From positions 124,001 through 188,000 of the forward strand of contig NZ_SLZQ01000005.1 in assembly GCF_004342585.1 (NCBI RefSeq): a DNA stretch of 64,000 nt, written 5' to 3'. Shown here one piece after another: positions 29,357-40,176 of this stretch. The notes under the pieces are model-generated. The model did no database searches. It was not told the origin of the DNA and was given only the letters and a program-made list of their open reading frames with translations. This stretch comes from Paucimonas lemoignei (lineage in GTDB: Bacteria > Pseudomonadota > Gammaproteobacteria > Burkholderiales > Burkholderiaceae_D). The translations under genes and the position numbers were made by a program. Each line of letters opens with the position of its first letter. Within the stretch, counting starts at the first letter, position 1.

Positions 29357-30583
29357 GTTACCCAAAAACCATTCCTTCATGCGCTGCCAGACTGCCTTTA
29401 CCGAACCATCCTGACGCGTGACGATGTGGCCACGCAGGTATTGCTTCTTCGCTTCCAGCAAGAGGCCCAGCACGGTGGCATAGCGCGGGCTGCGCACCAC
29501 GTCCGCCAGCTGGCCGCTGTATTCCGGCGTGCCGAGGCGCGTCGGCTTCAGGAAAATATCTTCGGCCATCTCGACCATGCCCGGCATCATGGCCGAACCG
29601 CCGGTCAGGACGATGCCGGATGACAGGACTTCCTCGTAGCCCGATTCGCGCACCACCTGGTGGACCAATGCAAACAATTCCTCGACCCGCGGCTCGATCA
29701 CCGCCGCCAGCGCCTGGCGCGACAAGGTGCGCGAACCGCGGTCGCCGAGGCCCGGCACTTCCAGCGTATCGTTCGGGTCGGCCAGCACTTGCTTGGCGAC
29801 GCCATAGCGCAGCTTGATTTCCTCGGCTTCCGCGGTCGGCGTGCGCAACGCCATGGCGATATCGTTGGTGATCTGGTCGCCGGCAATCGGAATCACGGCC
29901 GTGTGGCGGATCGCTCCTTCGGTGAATACCGCAACATCGGTGGTGCCGCCGCCGATATCGACCAGCACCACGCCGAGTTCCTTTTCATCCGACGTCAGCA
30001 CCGCCTCGGCCGAAGCCATCGGTTGCAGGATCAGGTCAGAGACTTCCAGGCCGCAGCGGCGCACGCACTTGACGATGTTCTGCACTGCCGACACCGCGCC
30101 AGTGACGATATGCACCTTGACTTCCAGGCGGATGCCGCTCATGCCGATCGGCTCGCGCACGTCTTCCTGGCTGTCGACGATGAATTCCTGCGGCACGGTG
30201 TGCAACAGTTGCTGATCGGTGGGGATATTGACCGCCTTGGCCGTCTCGATCACGCGGGCGACGTCGGTGGCGGTGACTTCCTTGTCCTTGATCGCCACCA
30301 TGCCGCTGGAATTGAAACTGCGGATATGGCTGCCGGCGATGCCGGTAAAGACATTGCGGATCTTGCAGTCGGCCATCAGCTCGGCTTCTTCGAGGGCGCG
30401 CTGGATCGATTCGACGGTGGCTTCGATATTCACCACGACGCCTTTTTTCAAGCCCTTCGATTCATGCTGGCCAAGGCCAATCACTTCATGTCGGCCATTG
30501 GGCATCACTTCGGCCACGACTGCCACCACCTTGGATGTGCCGATGTCGAGACCGACGATCAGATTTTTTGCGTCTTTTGTCAT
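29351..30583 (-). CDS. ftsA: Cell division protein FtsA
   Basis: Actin-like ATPase that tethers FtsZ to the membrane and recruits later division proteins. The 410 residues start MTKDAKNLIVGLDIGTSKVVAVV, with LVDIGGGTTDVAVF and GIVLTGGSAMMPGM forming the ATP site. The C-terminus (AVWQRMKEWFLGNF) is the amphipathic membrane-targeting helix. The ATG at 30583 follows the ftsQ stop by one base; the open frame extends 12 codons upstream but overlaps ftsQ. Confidence 0.98.
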   Translation of the reverse strand: MTKDAKNLIVGLDIGTSKVVAVVAEVMPNGRHEVIGLGQHESKGLKKGVVVNIEATVESIQRALEEAELMADCKIRNVFTGIAGSHIRSFNSSGMVAIKDKEVTATDVARVIETAKAVNIPTDQQLLHTVPQEFIVDSQEDVREPIGMSGIRLEVKVHIVTGAVSAVQNIVKCVRRCGLEVSDLILQPMASAEAVLTSDEKELGVVLVDIGGGTTDVAVFTEGAIRHTAVIPIAGDQITNDIAMALRTPTAEAEEIKLRYGVAKQVLADPNDTLEVPGLGDRGSRTLSRQALAAVIEPRVEELFALVHQVVRESGYEEVLSSGIVLTGGSAMMPGMVEMAEDIFLKPTRLGTPEYSGQLADVVRSPRYATVLGLLLEAKKQYLRGHIVTRQDGSVKAVWQRMKEWFLGNF

Positions 30584-30584
30584 G

Positions 30585-31349
30585 TTATTTCGTTTTCCCC
30601 GTTCCCAATGCCAGACCACCTGCCTTCAATGCCATGCCGTTCGGATAGCGCATGTCGACGTTTTCGATCCGGTCCTGCAGCCTTGCCACCAGTTGCGGAT
30701 ATACCGCCACCAGGCGCTCGACTCTTTCCTTCAGCGTGGTGCTGCTCTGCTCGCGGCCCAGCTCCACGGTCATGCCATTGTTCAGTTTTATCGTCCAGGC
30801 ATAACGATTGGACAGTTGCACGACCTCCGGCACCAGGCTAACAGTGGCAAACCAGTCCTGCAGCTCGCGGTAGCGCGCCAGCACTTCCTTTTCCGTGCCA
30901 TTCGGCCCGGCGAATTCGGGCAGATCGCCGTCTTCCTCCGCTTCCGCCAGATTGGCGACGAAGACTTCGCCCTGCACCGACAACAGGCGTCCATCCTGCC
31001 CCCATGTCGCCAGCGGCACGTGCTCTTCCAGCGTCACCACCAGGCCGTTGGGCCACTCGCGCCGCACCGCCGCCTTGCGCACCCAGGGCACCGCTTCGAA
31101 TGCGGCCCGCACTGCCGTCAGATCGGCAGTGAAAAAATTGCCCTTGATGCGGGGCACTGCCGTGCTGCGGATGGTCGATGTGCTCACCTTGCGCAATTCC
31201 TTGCCATCCGCACTTTCGATGCGAATTTCCGTCAGCGTGAACATCGGCCGCTGCGCCACCCACCACAGGCCGCCGCCAAGCAATGCGAGCACGAACAGGC
31301 CGAACAAGGTGCCAGCTGCCGCATTCAACATTTTGACGTCGTGCCACAT
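30585..31349 (-). CDS. ftsQ: Cell division protein FtsQ
   Basis: Bitopic inner-membrane protein that links early and late division proteins. The 254 residues have a short cytoplasmic start, one membrane helix (about 12-32), a POTRA domain (FTLTEIRIESADGKELRKVS) and a beta domain ending near GMALKAGG. It lies between ddl and ftsA with short junctions, as in other dcw clusters. Confidence 0.95.
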   Translation of the reverse strand: MWHDVKMLNAAAGTLFGLFVLALLGGGLWWVAQRPMFTLTEIRIESADGKELRKVSTSTIRSTAVPRIKGNFFTADLTAVRAAFEAVPWVRKAAVRREWPNGLVVTLEEHVPLATWGQDGRLLSVQGEVFVANLAEAEEDGDLPEFAGPNGTEKEVLARYRELQDWFATVSLVPEVVQLSNRYAWTIKLNNGMTVELGREQSSTTLKERVERLVAVYPQLVARLQDRIENVDMRYPNGMALKAGGLALGTGKTK

Positions 31350-31367
31350 GATGGTTTCGCTCTGCCC

Positions 31368-32360
31368 TTATTCCGCTTTCCAGTCTTGCGAGGCGTGCAG
31401 CTCCAGCGCCGCCGAACGCAAAATCTCCGCGCACAAATCTTCGTAGCTGATGCCGGATGCCTTGGCCGACATCGGCACCAGCGAGTGGCCGGTCATGCCG
31501 GGAGACGAATTGAGCTCCAGCAGGAATGGCTCGTTATCGGTCGCGCGCAGCATGAAATCGACACGTCCCCATCCGGCACAACCGACGGCGTTGAATGCAC
31601 GCACGGCGATGGCCTGGATCTTCTGTGTCAATTCCGCATCCAGCGGCGCCGGGCAGAGATACTGCGTATCGTCGCTGAAGTACTTGTTCTGGTAATCGTA
31701 GTTGCCTTGCGGCGCGCGGATTTCCACGATGGGCAGCGCGCGGGCATTGCGGCCTCGGCCTAGCACCGGCACGGTCAGCTCACGGCCGGTGATGAATTCC
31801 TCGGCCAGCACTACCTCGTCATACTTGGCACAATAGGCAAATGCCGGCGTCACTTCTACCCCACTGTTAACTTTTTTGATGCCGATGGTCGAGCCCTCAT
31901 GCGGGGCCTTGAGCATCAGCGGCAAGCCAAGCTCATCGGCAGCCAGCTGCAAATCAGCAGCCGACGTCGACTGCGAGTCGAACACCCTGAATCCGGGCGT
32001 CGGCAGGCCGTTCGAGAGCCAGATGCGCTTGGTCATGACCTTGTCCATGGCGATGGCCGATGCCATCACGCCGGAGCCGGTGTATGGGATTCCCAGTTGT
32101 TCCAGCGCACCCTGCAGCGTGCCATCCTCGCCGTAGCGGCCATGCAGCGCGATAAATACGCGATCGAATTTTTCCGCTGCCAGCTCGGCAATGCTGCGCA
32201 GGCCCGTATCGAAGCCATGCGCATCGATGCCCTTGCTCTGCAAGGCTTGCAGCACGCCGGCGCCCGACATCAGCGAGACTTCGCGCTCGGCTGAACGACC
32301 GCCGTACAGCACGCCGACTTTTCCGAATTCCTTTGACATGTTCTTGTCATCCATATTCAT
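31368..32360 (-). CDS. ddl: D-alanine--D-alanine ligase
   Basis: ATP-grasp ligase that makes the D-Ala-D-Ala dipeptide added by MurF. The 330 residues show [18 protein letters not shown], the ATP-grasp core ([17 protein letters not shown]) and the metal-binding end [12 protein letters not shown]. The start could be the ATG at 32360 or the ATG seven codons later ([11 protein letters not shown]), since neither has a strong ribosome site. It is the DdlB type by its place after murC. Confidence 0.96.
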   Translation of the reverse strand: MNMDDKNMSKEFGKVGVLYGGRSAEREVSLMSGAGVLQALQSKGIDAHGFDTGLRSIAELAAEKFDRVFIALHGRYGEDGTLQGALEQLGIPYTGSGVMASAIAMDKVMTKRIWLSNGLPTPGFRVFDSQSTSAADLQLAADELGLPLMLKAPHEGSTIGIKKVNSGVEVTPAFAYCAKYDEVVLAEEFITGRELTVPVLGRGRNARALPIVEIRAPQGNYDYQNKYFSDDTQYLCPAPLDAELTQKIQAIAVRAFNAVGCAGWGRVDFMLRATDNEPFLLELNSSPGMTGHSLVPMSAKASGISYEDLCAEILRSAALELHASQDWKAE

Positions 32361-32375
32361 TTGCGTTTCACTTGC

Positions 32376-33776
32376 TCATGCGCTTTGCGCGAGCTTCCCC
32401 GGCACGGCGCTGATCGAGCCTGCGCCCATGGTGATGACCACGTCGCCGTCGCGCACGACATCCAGAATGGTGTCTGGCATCTCGACGATGTTTTCAACAA
32501 AGACAGGCGCCACTTTTCCGACGACACGCAAGGCATGTGACAACGCGCGTCCGTTGGCGGCGACAATCGGCTGTTCGCCTGCCGCATACACTTCACTCAA
32601 CACCAGCGCATCCACGCTCGACATGACCTTGACGAAGTCTTCGAACAGGTCGCGCGTGCGCGTATAGCGGTGCGGCTGGAAAGCCAGCACCAGGCGGCGG
32701 CCGGGATAAGCGCCGCGCGCTGCCGACAGGGTTGCCGCCATTTCCACGGGATGGTGGCCATAATCATCCACCAGCGCGAAGGTGCCGCCCTCCTTGCCAT
32801 CGCGCGCGGGAATCGCGATTTCGCCATAGCGGGTGAAACGGCGGCCAACGCCGCGGAATTCCGCCAGCGCTTTCTGCGTCGCGGCGTCATCCACTTCCAG
32901 CTCGCGTGCGATTGCAATCGCCGCGCAGGCGTTTTGCACGTTATGCATGCCGGGTTGATTCAGACGCACCGGCAGCGGATCGTAGCCGTCCTGCAGCACG
33001 GTGAATTCCATGTGACCGTCGGCTGCGCGCGCATCGACCGCGCGCACCTGCGCATCTTCATGAAAGCCATAGGTCATGACCGGCTTGGAAATCTGCGGCA
33101 TGATCTCGCGCACATGCGGATCGTCCAGACACAGCATGGCCACGCCATAGAACGGAAGGCGCTGCGTGAACTCCACGAAGGCTTGCTTGAGCTTGCCGAA
33201 GTCCTGGCCATAGGTTTCCATATGGTCGGCATCGATATTCGTGATCACCTCGATGCATGGCGACAGGTTCAGGAACGAGGCATCCGACTCGTCGGCCTCT
33301 GCCACGAGGAAGTCGCCTGAACCCAGCTTGGCATTGGCGCCTGCGGAAGTCAGGCGGCCGCCGATCACGAAAGTCGGGTCCAGCCCGCCTTCGGCCAGCA
33401 CGCTGGCCACCAGGCTGGTCGTCGTCGTCTTGCCGTGGGTGCCAGCGATCGCAATGCCCTGCTTCAGGCGCATCAGTTCAGCTAGCATGACGGCGCGCGG
33501 CACGATCGGGATACGCTTTTCGCGTCCTGCGATCACTTCCGGATTGTCCGCTTTCACCGCCGTGGATGTGACGATGGCATCCGCGTCGCCGATGTTTTCC
33601 GGCGCATGTCCCAGCACCACGCGTGCGCCAAGGCTGGTCAGGCGCTGCGTCGCGGCGTTGCTGCCCAGATCCGAGCCAGACACGGTATAGCCGAGGTTGA
33701 GCAACACCTCGGCGATGCCGCTCATGCCGCTGCCGCCGATGCCGACGAAATGGATGCTTTTGACTTTATGTTTCAT
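32376..33776 (-). CDS. murC: UDP-N-acetylmuramate--L-alanine ligase MurC
   Basis: Adds L-alanine to UDP-N-acetylmuramic acid, the first peptide step of the peptidoglycan precursor. The 466 residues contain the N-terminal Rossmann motif [17 protein letters not shown], the P-loop GTHGKTTT and the Mur-ligase central and C-terminal domains ([27 protein letters not shown]). Its ATG directly follows the murG TGA. Confidence 0.97.
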   Translation of the reverse strand: MKHKVKSIHFVGIGGSGMSGIAEVLLNLGYTVSGSDLGSNAATQRLTSLGARVVLGHAPENIGDADAIVTSTAVKADNPEVIAGREKRIPIVPRAVMLAELMRLKQGIAIAGTHGKTTTTSLVASVLAEGGLDPTFVIGGRLTSAGANAKLGSGDFLVAEADESDASFLNLSPCIEVITNIDADHMETYGQDFGKLKQAFVEFTQRLPFYGVAMLCLDDPHVREIMPQISKPVMTYGFHEDAQVRAVDARAADGHMEFTVLQDGYDPLPVRLNQPGMHNVQNACAAIAIARELEVDDAATQKALAEFRGVGRRFTRYGEIAIPARDGKEGGTFALVDDYGHHPVEMAATLSAARGAYPGRRLVLAFQPHRYTRTRDLFEDFVKVMSSVDALVLSEVYAAGEQPIVAANGRALSHALRVVGKVAPVFVENIVEMPDTILDVVRDGDVVITMGAGSISAVPGKLAQSA

Positions 33777-34856
33777 TCAATCTCGCTTTGATGCGACTTG
33801 TTCCAATACCTGCGCAATCGCCTGGTTGGCGTCGCGCCGGCCGTTTTCATAGGCTGCCTTGGCCATGTCAAGGCAATCTTCCCGTGTCAGTTTCTTCAGC
33901 AGCTGCGCCAGGCTTTGCGGATTCAATTCCGTTTGCGCCAGGTGAATGGCGGCTTGTTGCTGCGCCATCCAGACGGCGTTGTCGCGCTGGTGCGTCGTCG
34001 TCGACGCCAGCAGCGGCACCAGCACGCTGGCCACGCCGGCTGCAGTCAGCTCCGACACCGTAATGGCGCCGGCTCGGCAAATTACCAGGTCGGCCTCGGC
34101 ATAGCGGCGCGCCATGTCATCGATAAAGGGCAGGACTTCCGCCTGCACGCCTGCCGCCTCATACGACGCACGCAAAGCCTCGATATGCTGCTTGCCGGAC
34201 TGATGCACCACCACCGGGCGCGACTCGGCGGGAATCATTGCCAATGCCTGCGGCACGCACTCGTTCAACACCTTTGCGCCCAGGCTGCCGCCGACTACCA
34301 GAATACGCAGCGGGCCCGTACGCCCGGCATAACGCTCTGCCGGAGACGGCAAATTCAAAATTTCTGCACGCACCGGATTGCCGGTGACTTCCGCCTTGCC
34401 GGCGGCTTTGCCGAAGTCAGCCGGAAAGCCGAACAACACCCGATTCGCCGAGCTGGCCAATGTCTTGTTCGATAGCAGCAGCGCGGCATCAGCATTCACC
34501 AAAACCAGCGGCACGCCACGCAGCTTCGCCATCAGGCCGCCCGGCACCGTCACGTAACCGCCCATGCCCAACACCACGTCCGGCTGCCTGCGCCCGATGA
34601 TGCGGAAGCATGAAACAAAACTTGCCGCCATCTTTGCCATGCCGGACACGGTATGGCGCAATCCCTTGCCGCGCAGGCCGGCGAAGTGAATGGCATCCAT
34701 CTCGATGCCATGCCTGGGCACCAGGTCGCGCTCCATGCCGTGCGCCGTGCCGAGCCAGGACACTTCCCAGCCGCGCTCGCGCATGGATTGGGCGATCGCC
34801 AGGCCCGGGAAGATGTGCCCGCCGGTGCCGGCTGCCATGATGAGCAGGCGTTTCAT
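33777..34856 (-). CDS. murG: MurG, lipid II-forming N-acetylglucosaminyltransferase
   Basis: Peripheral inner-membrane GT28 glycosyltransferase that adds GlcNAc to lipid I to give lipid II. The 359 residues have [13 protein letters not shown] near the N-terminus and [12 protein letters not shown] in the UDP-GlcNAc site. Stop and murC start abut (TGAATG), and its ATGA start overlaps the ftsW stop. Confidence 0.97.
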   Translation of the reverse strand: MKRLLIMAAGTGGHIFPGLAIAQSMRERGWEVSWLGTAHGMERDLVPRHGIEMDAIHFAGLRGKGLRHTVSGMAKMAASFVSCFRIIGRRQPDVVLGMGGYVTVPGGLMAKLRGVPLVLVNADAALLLSNKTLASSANRVLFGFPADFGKAAGKAEVTGNPVRAEILNLPSPAERYAGRTGPLRILVVGGSLGAKVLNECVPQALAMIPAESRPVVVHQSGKQHIEALRASYEAAGVQAEVLPFIDDMARRYAEADLVICRAGAITVSELTAAGVASVLVPLLASTTTHQRDNAVWMAQQQAAIHLAQTELNPQSLAQLLKKLTREDCLDMAKAAYENGRRDANQAIAQVLEQVASKRD

Positions 34857-36058
34857 ACGCGGCCTCCGCGCATGAGAACCCGGTTTTCAAAATCTATTCG
34901 CAGCAAAATCGCTAAACCCACACAATTAATCAGCACTCCCGATCCGCCATAACTCATCAGCGGCAAGGTCAATCCCTTGGTCGGCAACAGTCCGAGGTTC
35001 ACGCCCATGTTGATGAACGCCTGCACGCCGATCCAGATGCCGATGCCCTTGGCAGTCAAGCCGGCGAAAGTCTGGTCGACGGCGATCGCCTGGCGGCCGA
35101 TTTCGAAAGCCCGCTTGACGATCCAGTAAAACATCGCCACCACCACCATGACACCAACGAATCCGAGCTCTTCTCCGATGACAGCCAACAGAAAATCTGT
35201 GTGCGCTTCGGGCAAATAGTGGAGTTTTTCGACACTGCCGCCGAGGCCGACGCCGAACCATTCGCCGCGGCCAAAGGCAATCAGCGAGTGCGACAACTGG
35301 TAAGCCTTGCCCAGGGCGTTTTCCTCTTCCCACGGGTTGAGGTAGGCAAAAATCCGTTCGCGCCGCCAGGGCGACAGCAGGATCACCATGGTGAACATCC
35401 CTACCAGCGTAGCGGCGATACCACCGAACCAGACGCCGTTGATCCCGCCCAGGAACAGGATGCCCATGGCGATACAGACGATCACGCCGAATGCGCCGAG
35501 GTCCGGCTCCAGCAGGAGCAGCAAGCCGACGAAGCCGACCGCCGCCATCATCGGCAGAAAGCCTTTGGTCAGCTTATGCATGTATTCCTGCTTGCGCACC
35601 GTGTAGTCCGCGGCATACAGCACGATGACCAGCTTCATCATTTCGGAAGGCTGGACATTAAAGACCTTCAGCGACAGCCAGCGTTTGGCGCCATTAACGC
35701 CCTTTCCCAAGCCCGGGATCAGGACCATGACCAGCAGGACCAGTACGCCGACAAACAGGTAGGGCGCGAGCTTCTGCCAGGTTTCGATGCGAACCCGGAA
35801 AGCAAACAAGCCGGCGACCAGGGCGACGCAGATAAAAGCTGCCTGCCGCACGAGGAAGTGGTAGTTCTTGTAATTGGCGTACTTGTTCGAATCCGGCAAG
35901 GAGATCGATGCCGAATACACCATCACCATCCCCAGCAGCATCAGCAGCAATACCACCCAAACCAGCGGCTGGTCATATTCCATCATGCGCGAGCGCTGCA
36001 CCATGCCGGGAACCGGCTTGGCGGCGGCGCTGGCAAAGGATGGCAGGGCGAATTTCAT
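34853..36058 (-). CDS. ftsW: FtsW, septal SEDS glycosyltransferase
   Basis: Polytopic SEDS protein that polymerises lipid II into glycan at the septum with FtsI. The 401 residues have about ten membrane helices, with conserved segments [28 protein letters not shown] and [18 protein letters not shown]. The ATG at 36058 overlaps the murD stop (ATGA); the open frame extends another 33 codons into murD but that is not FtsW-like. Confidence 0.97.
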   Translation of the reverse strand: MKFALPSFASAAAKPVPGMVQRSRMMEYDQPLVWVVLLLMLLGMVMVYSASISLPDSNKYANYKNYHFLVRQAAFICVALVAGLFAFRVRIETWQKLAPYLFVGVLVLLVMVLIPGLGKGVNGAKRWLSLKVFNVQPSEMMKLVIVLYAADYTVRKQEYMHKLTKGFLPMMAAVGFVGLLLLLEPDLGAFGVIVCIAMGILFLGGINGVWFGGIAATLVGMFTMVILLSPWRRERIFAYLNPWEEENALGKAYQLSHSLIAFGRGEWFGVGLGGSVEKLHYLPEAHTDFLLAVIGEELGFVGVMVVVAMFYWIVKRAFEIGRQAIAVDQTFAGLTAKGIGIWIGVQAFINMGVNLGLLPTKGLTLPLMSYGGSGVLINCVGLAILLRIDFENRVLMRGGRV

Positions 36059-37554
36059 ACCAGCACCTCGCCGCGCGCAGCCGCGATGTCGCGCACCGTG
36101 TCGATGAATACTTCCGCCCGATGAGCATAGTTCTTGAACATATCCAGGCTGGCGCATGCCGGCGACAACAGCACCGCGTCGCCCGGTTGCGCCAGTTCGG
36201 CCGCACGCATGGTCGCTTCCCGCAGGCTGGCGAAATCCGCCATTTCCACGTTTGTCTCGCTCAATGCAGCGCGAATGGCGCCGGCATCCTTGCCGATCAA
36301 CATGACGGCACGCACATAGCGAGCCACAGGCTCGGCAAGCGGCGCAAAATCCTGACCCTTGCCGTCACCGCCGGCAATCAGCACCAGCTTTTTGCCGCTG
36401 TCGACCATGCCGGAACCAAGGCCGACCAGCGCAGCGACGGTGGCGCCGACATTGGTGCCCTTGCTGTCGTCGTAATAATCCACTTCACCGATGCAAGCCA
36501 CCGGCTCGACGCGATGCGGTTCTCCTGCGTATTCGCGCAAGCCATGCAAGAGCGCCGCCAAAGGCAAGTCAATCGCCCGACACAGGGCCAATGCTGCCAG
36601 CGCATTCAGGGCATTGTGACGACCGCGAATTTTCAGCGCATCGGTGGGCATCAGGCGCTTCACTGCCAGCTGCTGCTCTTCCTCGCTGCCCTTCCTGCGG
36701 CGTTTCTTTTCGCTTTCCTCGGCGGCTTCAGCCATGGCCAGCCACTGCATGCCATTTTCCTCGATGAGGCCAAAGCTGTTGGCCTCATCCGGCGCGCCTG
36801 CACCAAAGCTATGCACGACGCTTTGCGGCGATGCCATGCGCATTACCCAGGCATCGTCGCGATTGAGCACGCGCACCGTCGTCGCGCCGAAAATCCTCGC
36901 CTTGTCGGCGGCATAGGATTGCATGTCGCCGTGCCAGTCGAGATGGTCTTGCGTGACATTGAGGACGGTCGCGGCATCCGCCTGCAGGCTGTAGGTGCTG
37001 TGGAGCTGAAAGCTCGACAATTCCAGCACCCAGGCTTGCGGCAGGCTGTCGTTATCCATGGCATCGCGCAACACATCGAGCGCAGCCGGGCTGATGTTGC
37101 CGGCGACTTGCACGCTCAGGCCGGCACGACGGCACAGTAAGCCGGTCAGGCTGGTGACAGTTGTCTTGCCATTGGTGCCGGTGATGGCGATGACCTTCGG
37201 CGCATAAGCACGCTGTTCTTTCAGTGCCGCCAGCGCCTGGGCAAACAATTCAATCTCGCCCCACAGCGGTATGCCGCGCTCGGCAGCAACCGGCACAATC
37301 TCCGCCAGTTCCCGGTTTGGTGCAAGGCCCGGGCTCAGCGCCACGAAATCGACTTCATCCAGCAGAGCGGCCACGAATGGACCGGCCACGAATTCAGCCG
37401 ACGGGATTTGTTCCTGCAATGCCGGCAAGCGTTCCGGCGTGGGACGCGTATCGGCAACGCGCACGGCGGCGCCGCAGCGCGCCAGCCACAGCGCCATCGC
37501 CAGGCCCGATTCACCGAGCCCAAGTACCAGAACTTTTTTGCCTTGATAATCCAC
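36055..37554 (-). CDS. murD: UDP-N-acetylmuramoylalanine--D-glutamate ligase MurD
   Basis: Adds D-glutamate to UDP-MurNAc-L-Ala. The 499 residues contain [10 protein letters not shown] and the P-loop GTNGKTT at 126-132, then [16 protein letters not shown] and [11 protein letters not shown], all MurD features. It is about 60 residues longer than the E. coli enzyme. Part of the excess is a charged low-complexity insert at about 276-298 ([13 protein letters not shown]). ATGA overlap with ftsW downstream; 19 bases after mraY. Confidence 0.96.
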   Translation of the reverse strand: MDYQGKKVLVLGLGESGLAMALWLARCGAAVRVADTRPTPERLPALQEQIPSAEFVAGPFVAALLDEVDFVALSPGLAPNRELAEIVPVAAERGIPLWGEIELFAQALAALKEQRAYAPKVIAITGTNGKTTVTSLTGLLCRRAGLSVQVAGNISPAALDVLRDAMDNDSLPQAWVLELSSFQLHSTYSLQADAATVLNVTQDHLDWHGDMQSYAADKARIFGATTVRVLNRDDAWVMRMASPQSVVHSFGAGAPDEANSFGLIEENGMQWLAMAEAAEESEKKRRRKGSEEEQQLAVKRLMPTDALKIRGRHNALNALAALALCRAIDLPLAALLHGLREYAGEPHRVEPVACIGEVDYYDDSKGTNVGATVAALVGLGSGMVDSGKKLVLIAGGDGKGQDFAPLAEPVARYVRAVMLIGKDAGAIRAALSETNVEMADFASLREATMRAAELAQPGDAVLLSPACASLDMFKNYAHRAEVFIDTVRDIAAARGEVLV

Positions 37555-37573
37555 TTGCCTGTCCTTAGCTTTT

Positions 37574-38743
37574 TTATCGCAACTTCAAGGTAGACAGCCC
37601 AAACAACACCAGCATCATGGTAATGATCCAGAAGCGCACGACCACTTGCGTCTCTTTCCAGCCCTTTTGCTCATAGTGATGATGCAGCGGCGCCATCAGC
37701 AGGATGCGGCGGCCCACGCCATAACGCTTCTTGGTGAACTTGAAATAGGCAACCTGCACCATCACCGAAATCGTTTCGACCACGAAGATGCCACCCATGA
37801 TGAAGAGGACGATTTCCTGGCGCACGATCACGGCGATGGTGCCCAGCGCGCCGCCCAATGCCAGGGCACCGACGTCACCCATGAAGACTTGCGCCGGATG
37901 CGCGTTGAACCAGAGGAAAGCCAGGCCGGCACCAGCCATCGCCCCGCAGAAAATCAGCAGCTCGCCTGCACCCGGAATATGCGGAATCAAAAGGTACTTG
38001 GCATAGGTAACACTGCCGGTAAGATAAGCAAACAAACCGAGCGCACTACCCACCATCACGGTCGGCATGATGGCCAGGCCATCCAGGCCATCGGTCAGGT
38101 TAACCGCATTGCTGGTGCCGACGATGACGAAATAGGTCAACGCAATGAAGCCCCAGACGCCCAGCGGATAACTGATGGTTTTAAAGAATGGCACGATCAG
38201 GTCGGCTTTGGGCGGCAGGTCCATGCTGAGGCCCGACTTCACCCAGGCGATGAACAGCTCCCACACGCCGCTGTTGCCCGGTGCCGACACGGAAAATGCC
38301 AGGTAAATGGCGGTCGCAATGCCGATCAGCGATTGCCAGAAATACTTCTCTTTCGAGCGCATGCCGTTCGGGTCTTTGTAAACCACCTTGCGGTAATCAT
38401 CGACCCAGCCGATGGCGCCGAAACCCAGCGTCACGATCAATACCGGCCAGATGAAACGGTTGCTCCAGTCGGACCACAACAGCACAGAGATGCCGATGGC
38501 GATCAGAATCAGGGCGCCGCCCATGGTCGGCGTGCCGCTCTTGATCAAATGCGTCTGCGGGCCGTCGGTGCGTACAGCCTGACCGACCTTCAGGCGAGTC
38601 AGCATGCGGATCACCGCCGGGCCGGCGACCAGGCCGATGAGCAACGCCGTCAGCGTGGCGAACACCGCGCGGAACGTGATGAAGTTGAACACTCGGAAAG
38701 TGCCGACGTCCTGTTGAAAATATTGTGCTAACCAGAGCAGCAT
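37574..38743 (-). CDS. mraY: Phospho-N-acetylmuramoyl-pentapeptide-transferase MraY
   Basis: Integral membrane enzyme that joins phospho-MurNAc-pentapeptide to undecaprenyl phosphate, forming lipid I. The 389 residues contain about ten helices and the conserved [20 protein letters not shown] and [11 protein letters not shown] with the catalytic aspartates, and [11 protein letters not shown]. It lies between murF (83 bases) and murD (19 bases). Confidence 0.98.
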   Translation of the reverse strand: MLLWLAQYFQQDVGTFRVFNFITFRAVFATLTALLIGLVAGPAVIRMLTRLKVGQAVRTDGPQTHLIKSGTPTMGGALILIAIGISVLLWSDWSNRFIWPVLIVTLGFGAIGWVDDYRKVVYKDPNGMRSKEKYFWQSLIGIATAIYLAFSVSAPGNSGVWELFIAWVKSGLSMDLPPKADLIVPFFKTISYPLGVWGFIALTYFVIVGTSNAVNLTDGLDGLAIMPTVMVGSALGLFAYLTGSVTYAKYLLIPHIPGAGELLIFCGAMAGAGLAFLWFNAHPAQVFMGDVGALALGGALGTIAVIVRQEIVLFIMGGIFVVETISVMVQVAYFKFTKKRYGVGRRILLMAPLHHHYEQKGWKETQVVVRFWIITMMLVLFGLSTLKLR

Positions 38744-38826
38744 GCTGTTGAACTTCCTAATTGATCTTTAAATTTAATTATTTAATAAAGGGCAGAGTAC
38801 TGCTGCGCTTTACCCTGTCCTGCAAT

Positions 38827-40176
38827 TCACGAAATCAGATAATCCACCACGCGTTCCATTTTCATGAAACGCGACCCCTTGATGAGCGCGGTAGCCTCCG
38901 GCATCAGCGCCGCTTTGGCGGCGGCATTCAATTCCTCGATGTCGGCAAAATGCATGGCGCCATTGCCGAATGCGGCACTGGCGTGCTGCGCCAGCTCACC
39001 CAGAGTCAACAGACGCTCGATGCCGCGCGCAGCGGCATACGCGCCGACTTCCTGGTGAAATTGCGGTCCCTGATCTCCCACTTCCCCCATGTCCCCCAGC
39101 ACCAGCAAGCGTGTCGCTTTTGCTTGCGCCAGCACATCGATGGCGGCACGCACGGAATCCGGATTGGCGTTATAGGTGTCGTCGATCACCAGCGCGCCAT
39201 TGCCTGCCACCTTGCGCTGCAGACGGCCCTTGACCGGGGCAAAGGATTCCAGGCCGCGCTTGACGCCATCAGCGTCGATGCCGATGGCCAGCGCACAAGC
39301 GGCCGCCGCCAGTGCATTGCGCACGTTATGCTCGCCTGCTGCGGCCAGCTTGACGCCAAATGACTGTCCCTGGAAGGTAATCGTCACATCGCTGCCGAAG
39401 GTATTCGGCACATAACTGCCGCGCACTTCCGCTTCCGGATTGAAGCCAAAACTCAACACGCGGCGGCTGCCGGCATAGCCGCGCCACAGCGGAGTGAATG
39501 GATCGTCGGCGGGGAATACGGCTACGCCATCTTCCGGCAAGCCGCGAATCACCGCGCCGTTTTCCTCGGCGACTGCCGCCACGCTAGCCATGAATTCCTG
39601 GTGCTCGCGCTGGGCGTTATTCACCAGGCCGACGATCGGCTGGGCGATTGCCGAAATGACGGCGATTTCACCCGGATGGTTCATGCCCAGCTCGATTACC
39701 GCCGCGCGGCAGCCGGCATCCAGCCGGAACACCGTCAGCGGCACGCCGATATCGTTGTTCAGATTGCCGCGCGTCGCCAGGATATGCTCGGCGCCATGCG
39801 CCGCAGCCAGGATCGAGGCAATCATTTCCTTGACGGTGGTCTTGCCATTGCTGCCGGTGACACCGATCACCGGCATGCTGAACTGCCGGCGCCACCAGGC
39901 AGCGATTTCACCCAGCGCCACGCGCGTATCCGGCACGATCAGCGCCGGCAGCGAGAATCCTTCCGGCACCCGCTCCGCCACCACAGCCGCCGCACCCTGT
40001 GCCGCCACCTGCTCGAGGAATTCATGGGCGTCGAAACGCTCGCCCTTCAGCGCCACGAACAGATTGCCGGCAGCGACATTGCGGCTGTCGGTCGATACGC
40101 CGGCAACAGCGACATCCTGCGTTAGGCGGGCACTGGTCAGGTGCGGCAATAACTGGGTCAATGTCGCGCGCATCAT
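38827..40176 (-). CDS. murF: UDP-MurNAc-tripeptide--D-alanyl-D-alanine ligase MurF
   Basis: Adds D-Ala-D-Ala to the UDP-MurNAc-tripeptide. The 449 residues show GVSTDSR, the P-loop GSNGKTTVKEM, NNDIGVPLT, MNHPGEI and IDDTYNANPDS. The start is the first ATG of an ATGATG pair at 40176, overlapping the murE TGA; the long upstream open frame lies inside murE. Confidence 0.96.
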   Translation of the reverse strand: MMRATLTQLLPHLTSARLTQDVAVAGVSTDSRNVAAGNLFVALKGERFDAHEFLEQVAAQGAAAVVAERVPEGFSLPALIVPDTRVALGEIAAWWRRQFSMPVIGVTGSNGKTTVKEMIASILAAAHGAEHILATRGNLNNDIGVPLTVFRLDAGCRAAVIELGMNHPGEIAVISAIAQPIVGLVNNAQREHQEFMASVAAVAEENGAVIRGLPEDGVAVFPADDPFTPLWRGYAGSRRVLSFGFNPEAEVRGSYVPNTFGSDVTITFQGQSFGVKLAAAGEHNVRNALAAAACALAIGIDADGVKRGLESFAPVKGRLQRKVAGNGALVIDDTYNANPDSVRAAIDVLAQAKATRLLVLGDMGEVGDQGPQFHQEVGAYAAARGIERLLTLGELAQHASAAFGNGAMHFADIEELNAAAKAALMPEATALIKGSRFMKMERVVDYLIS

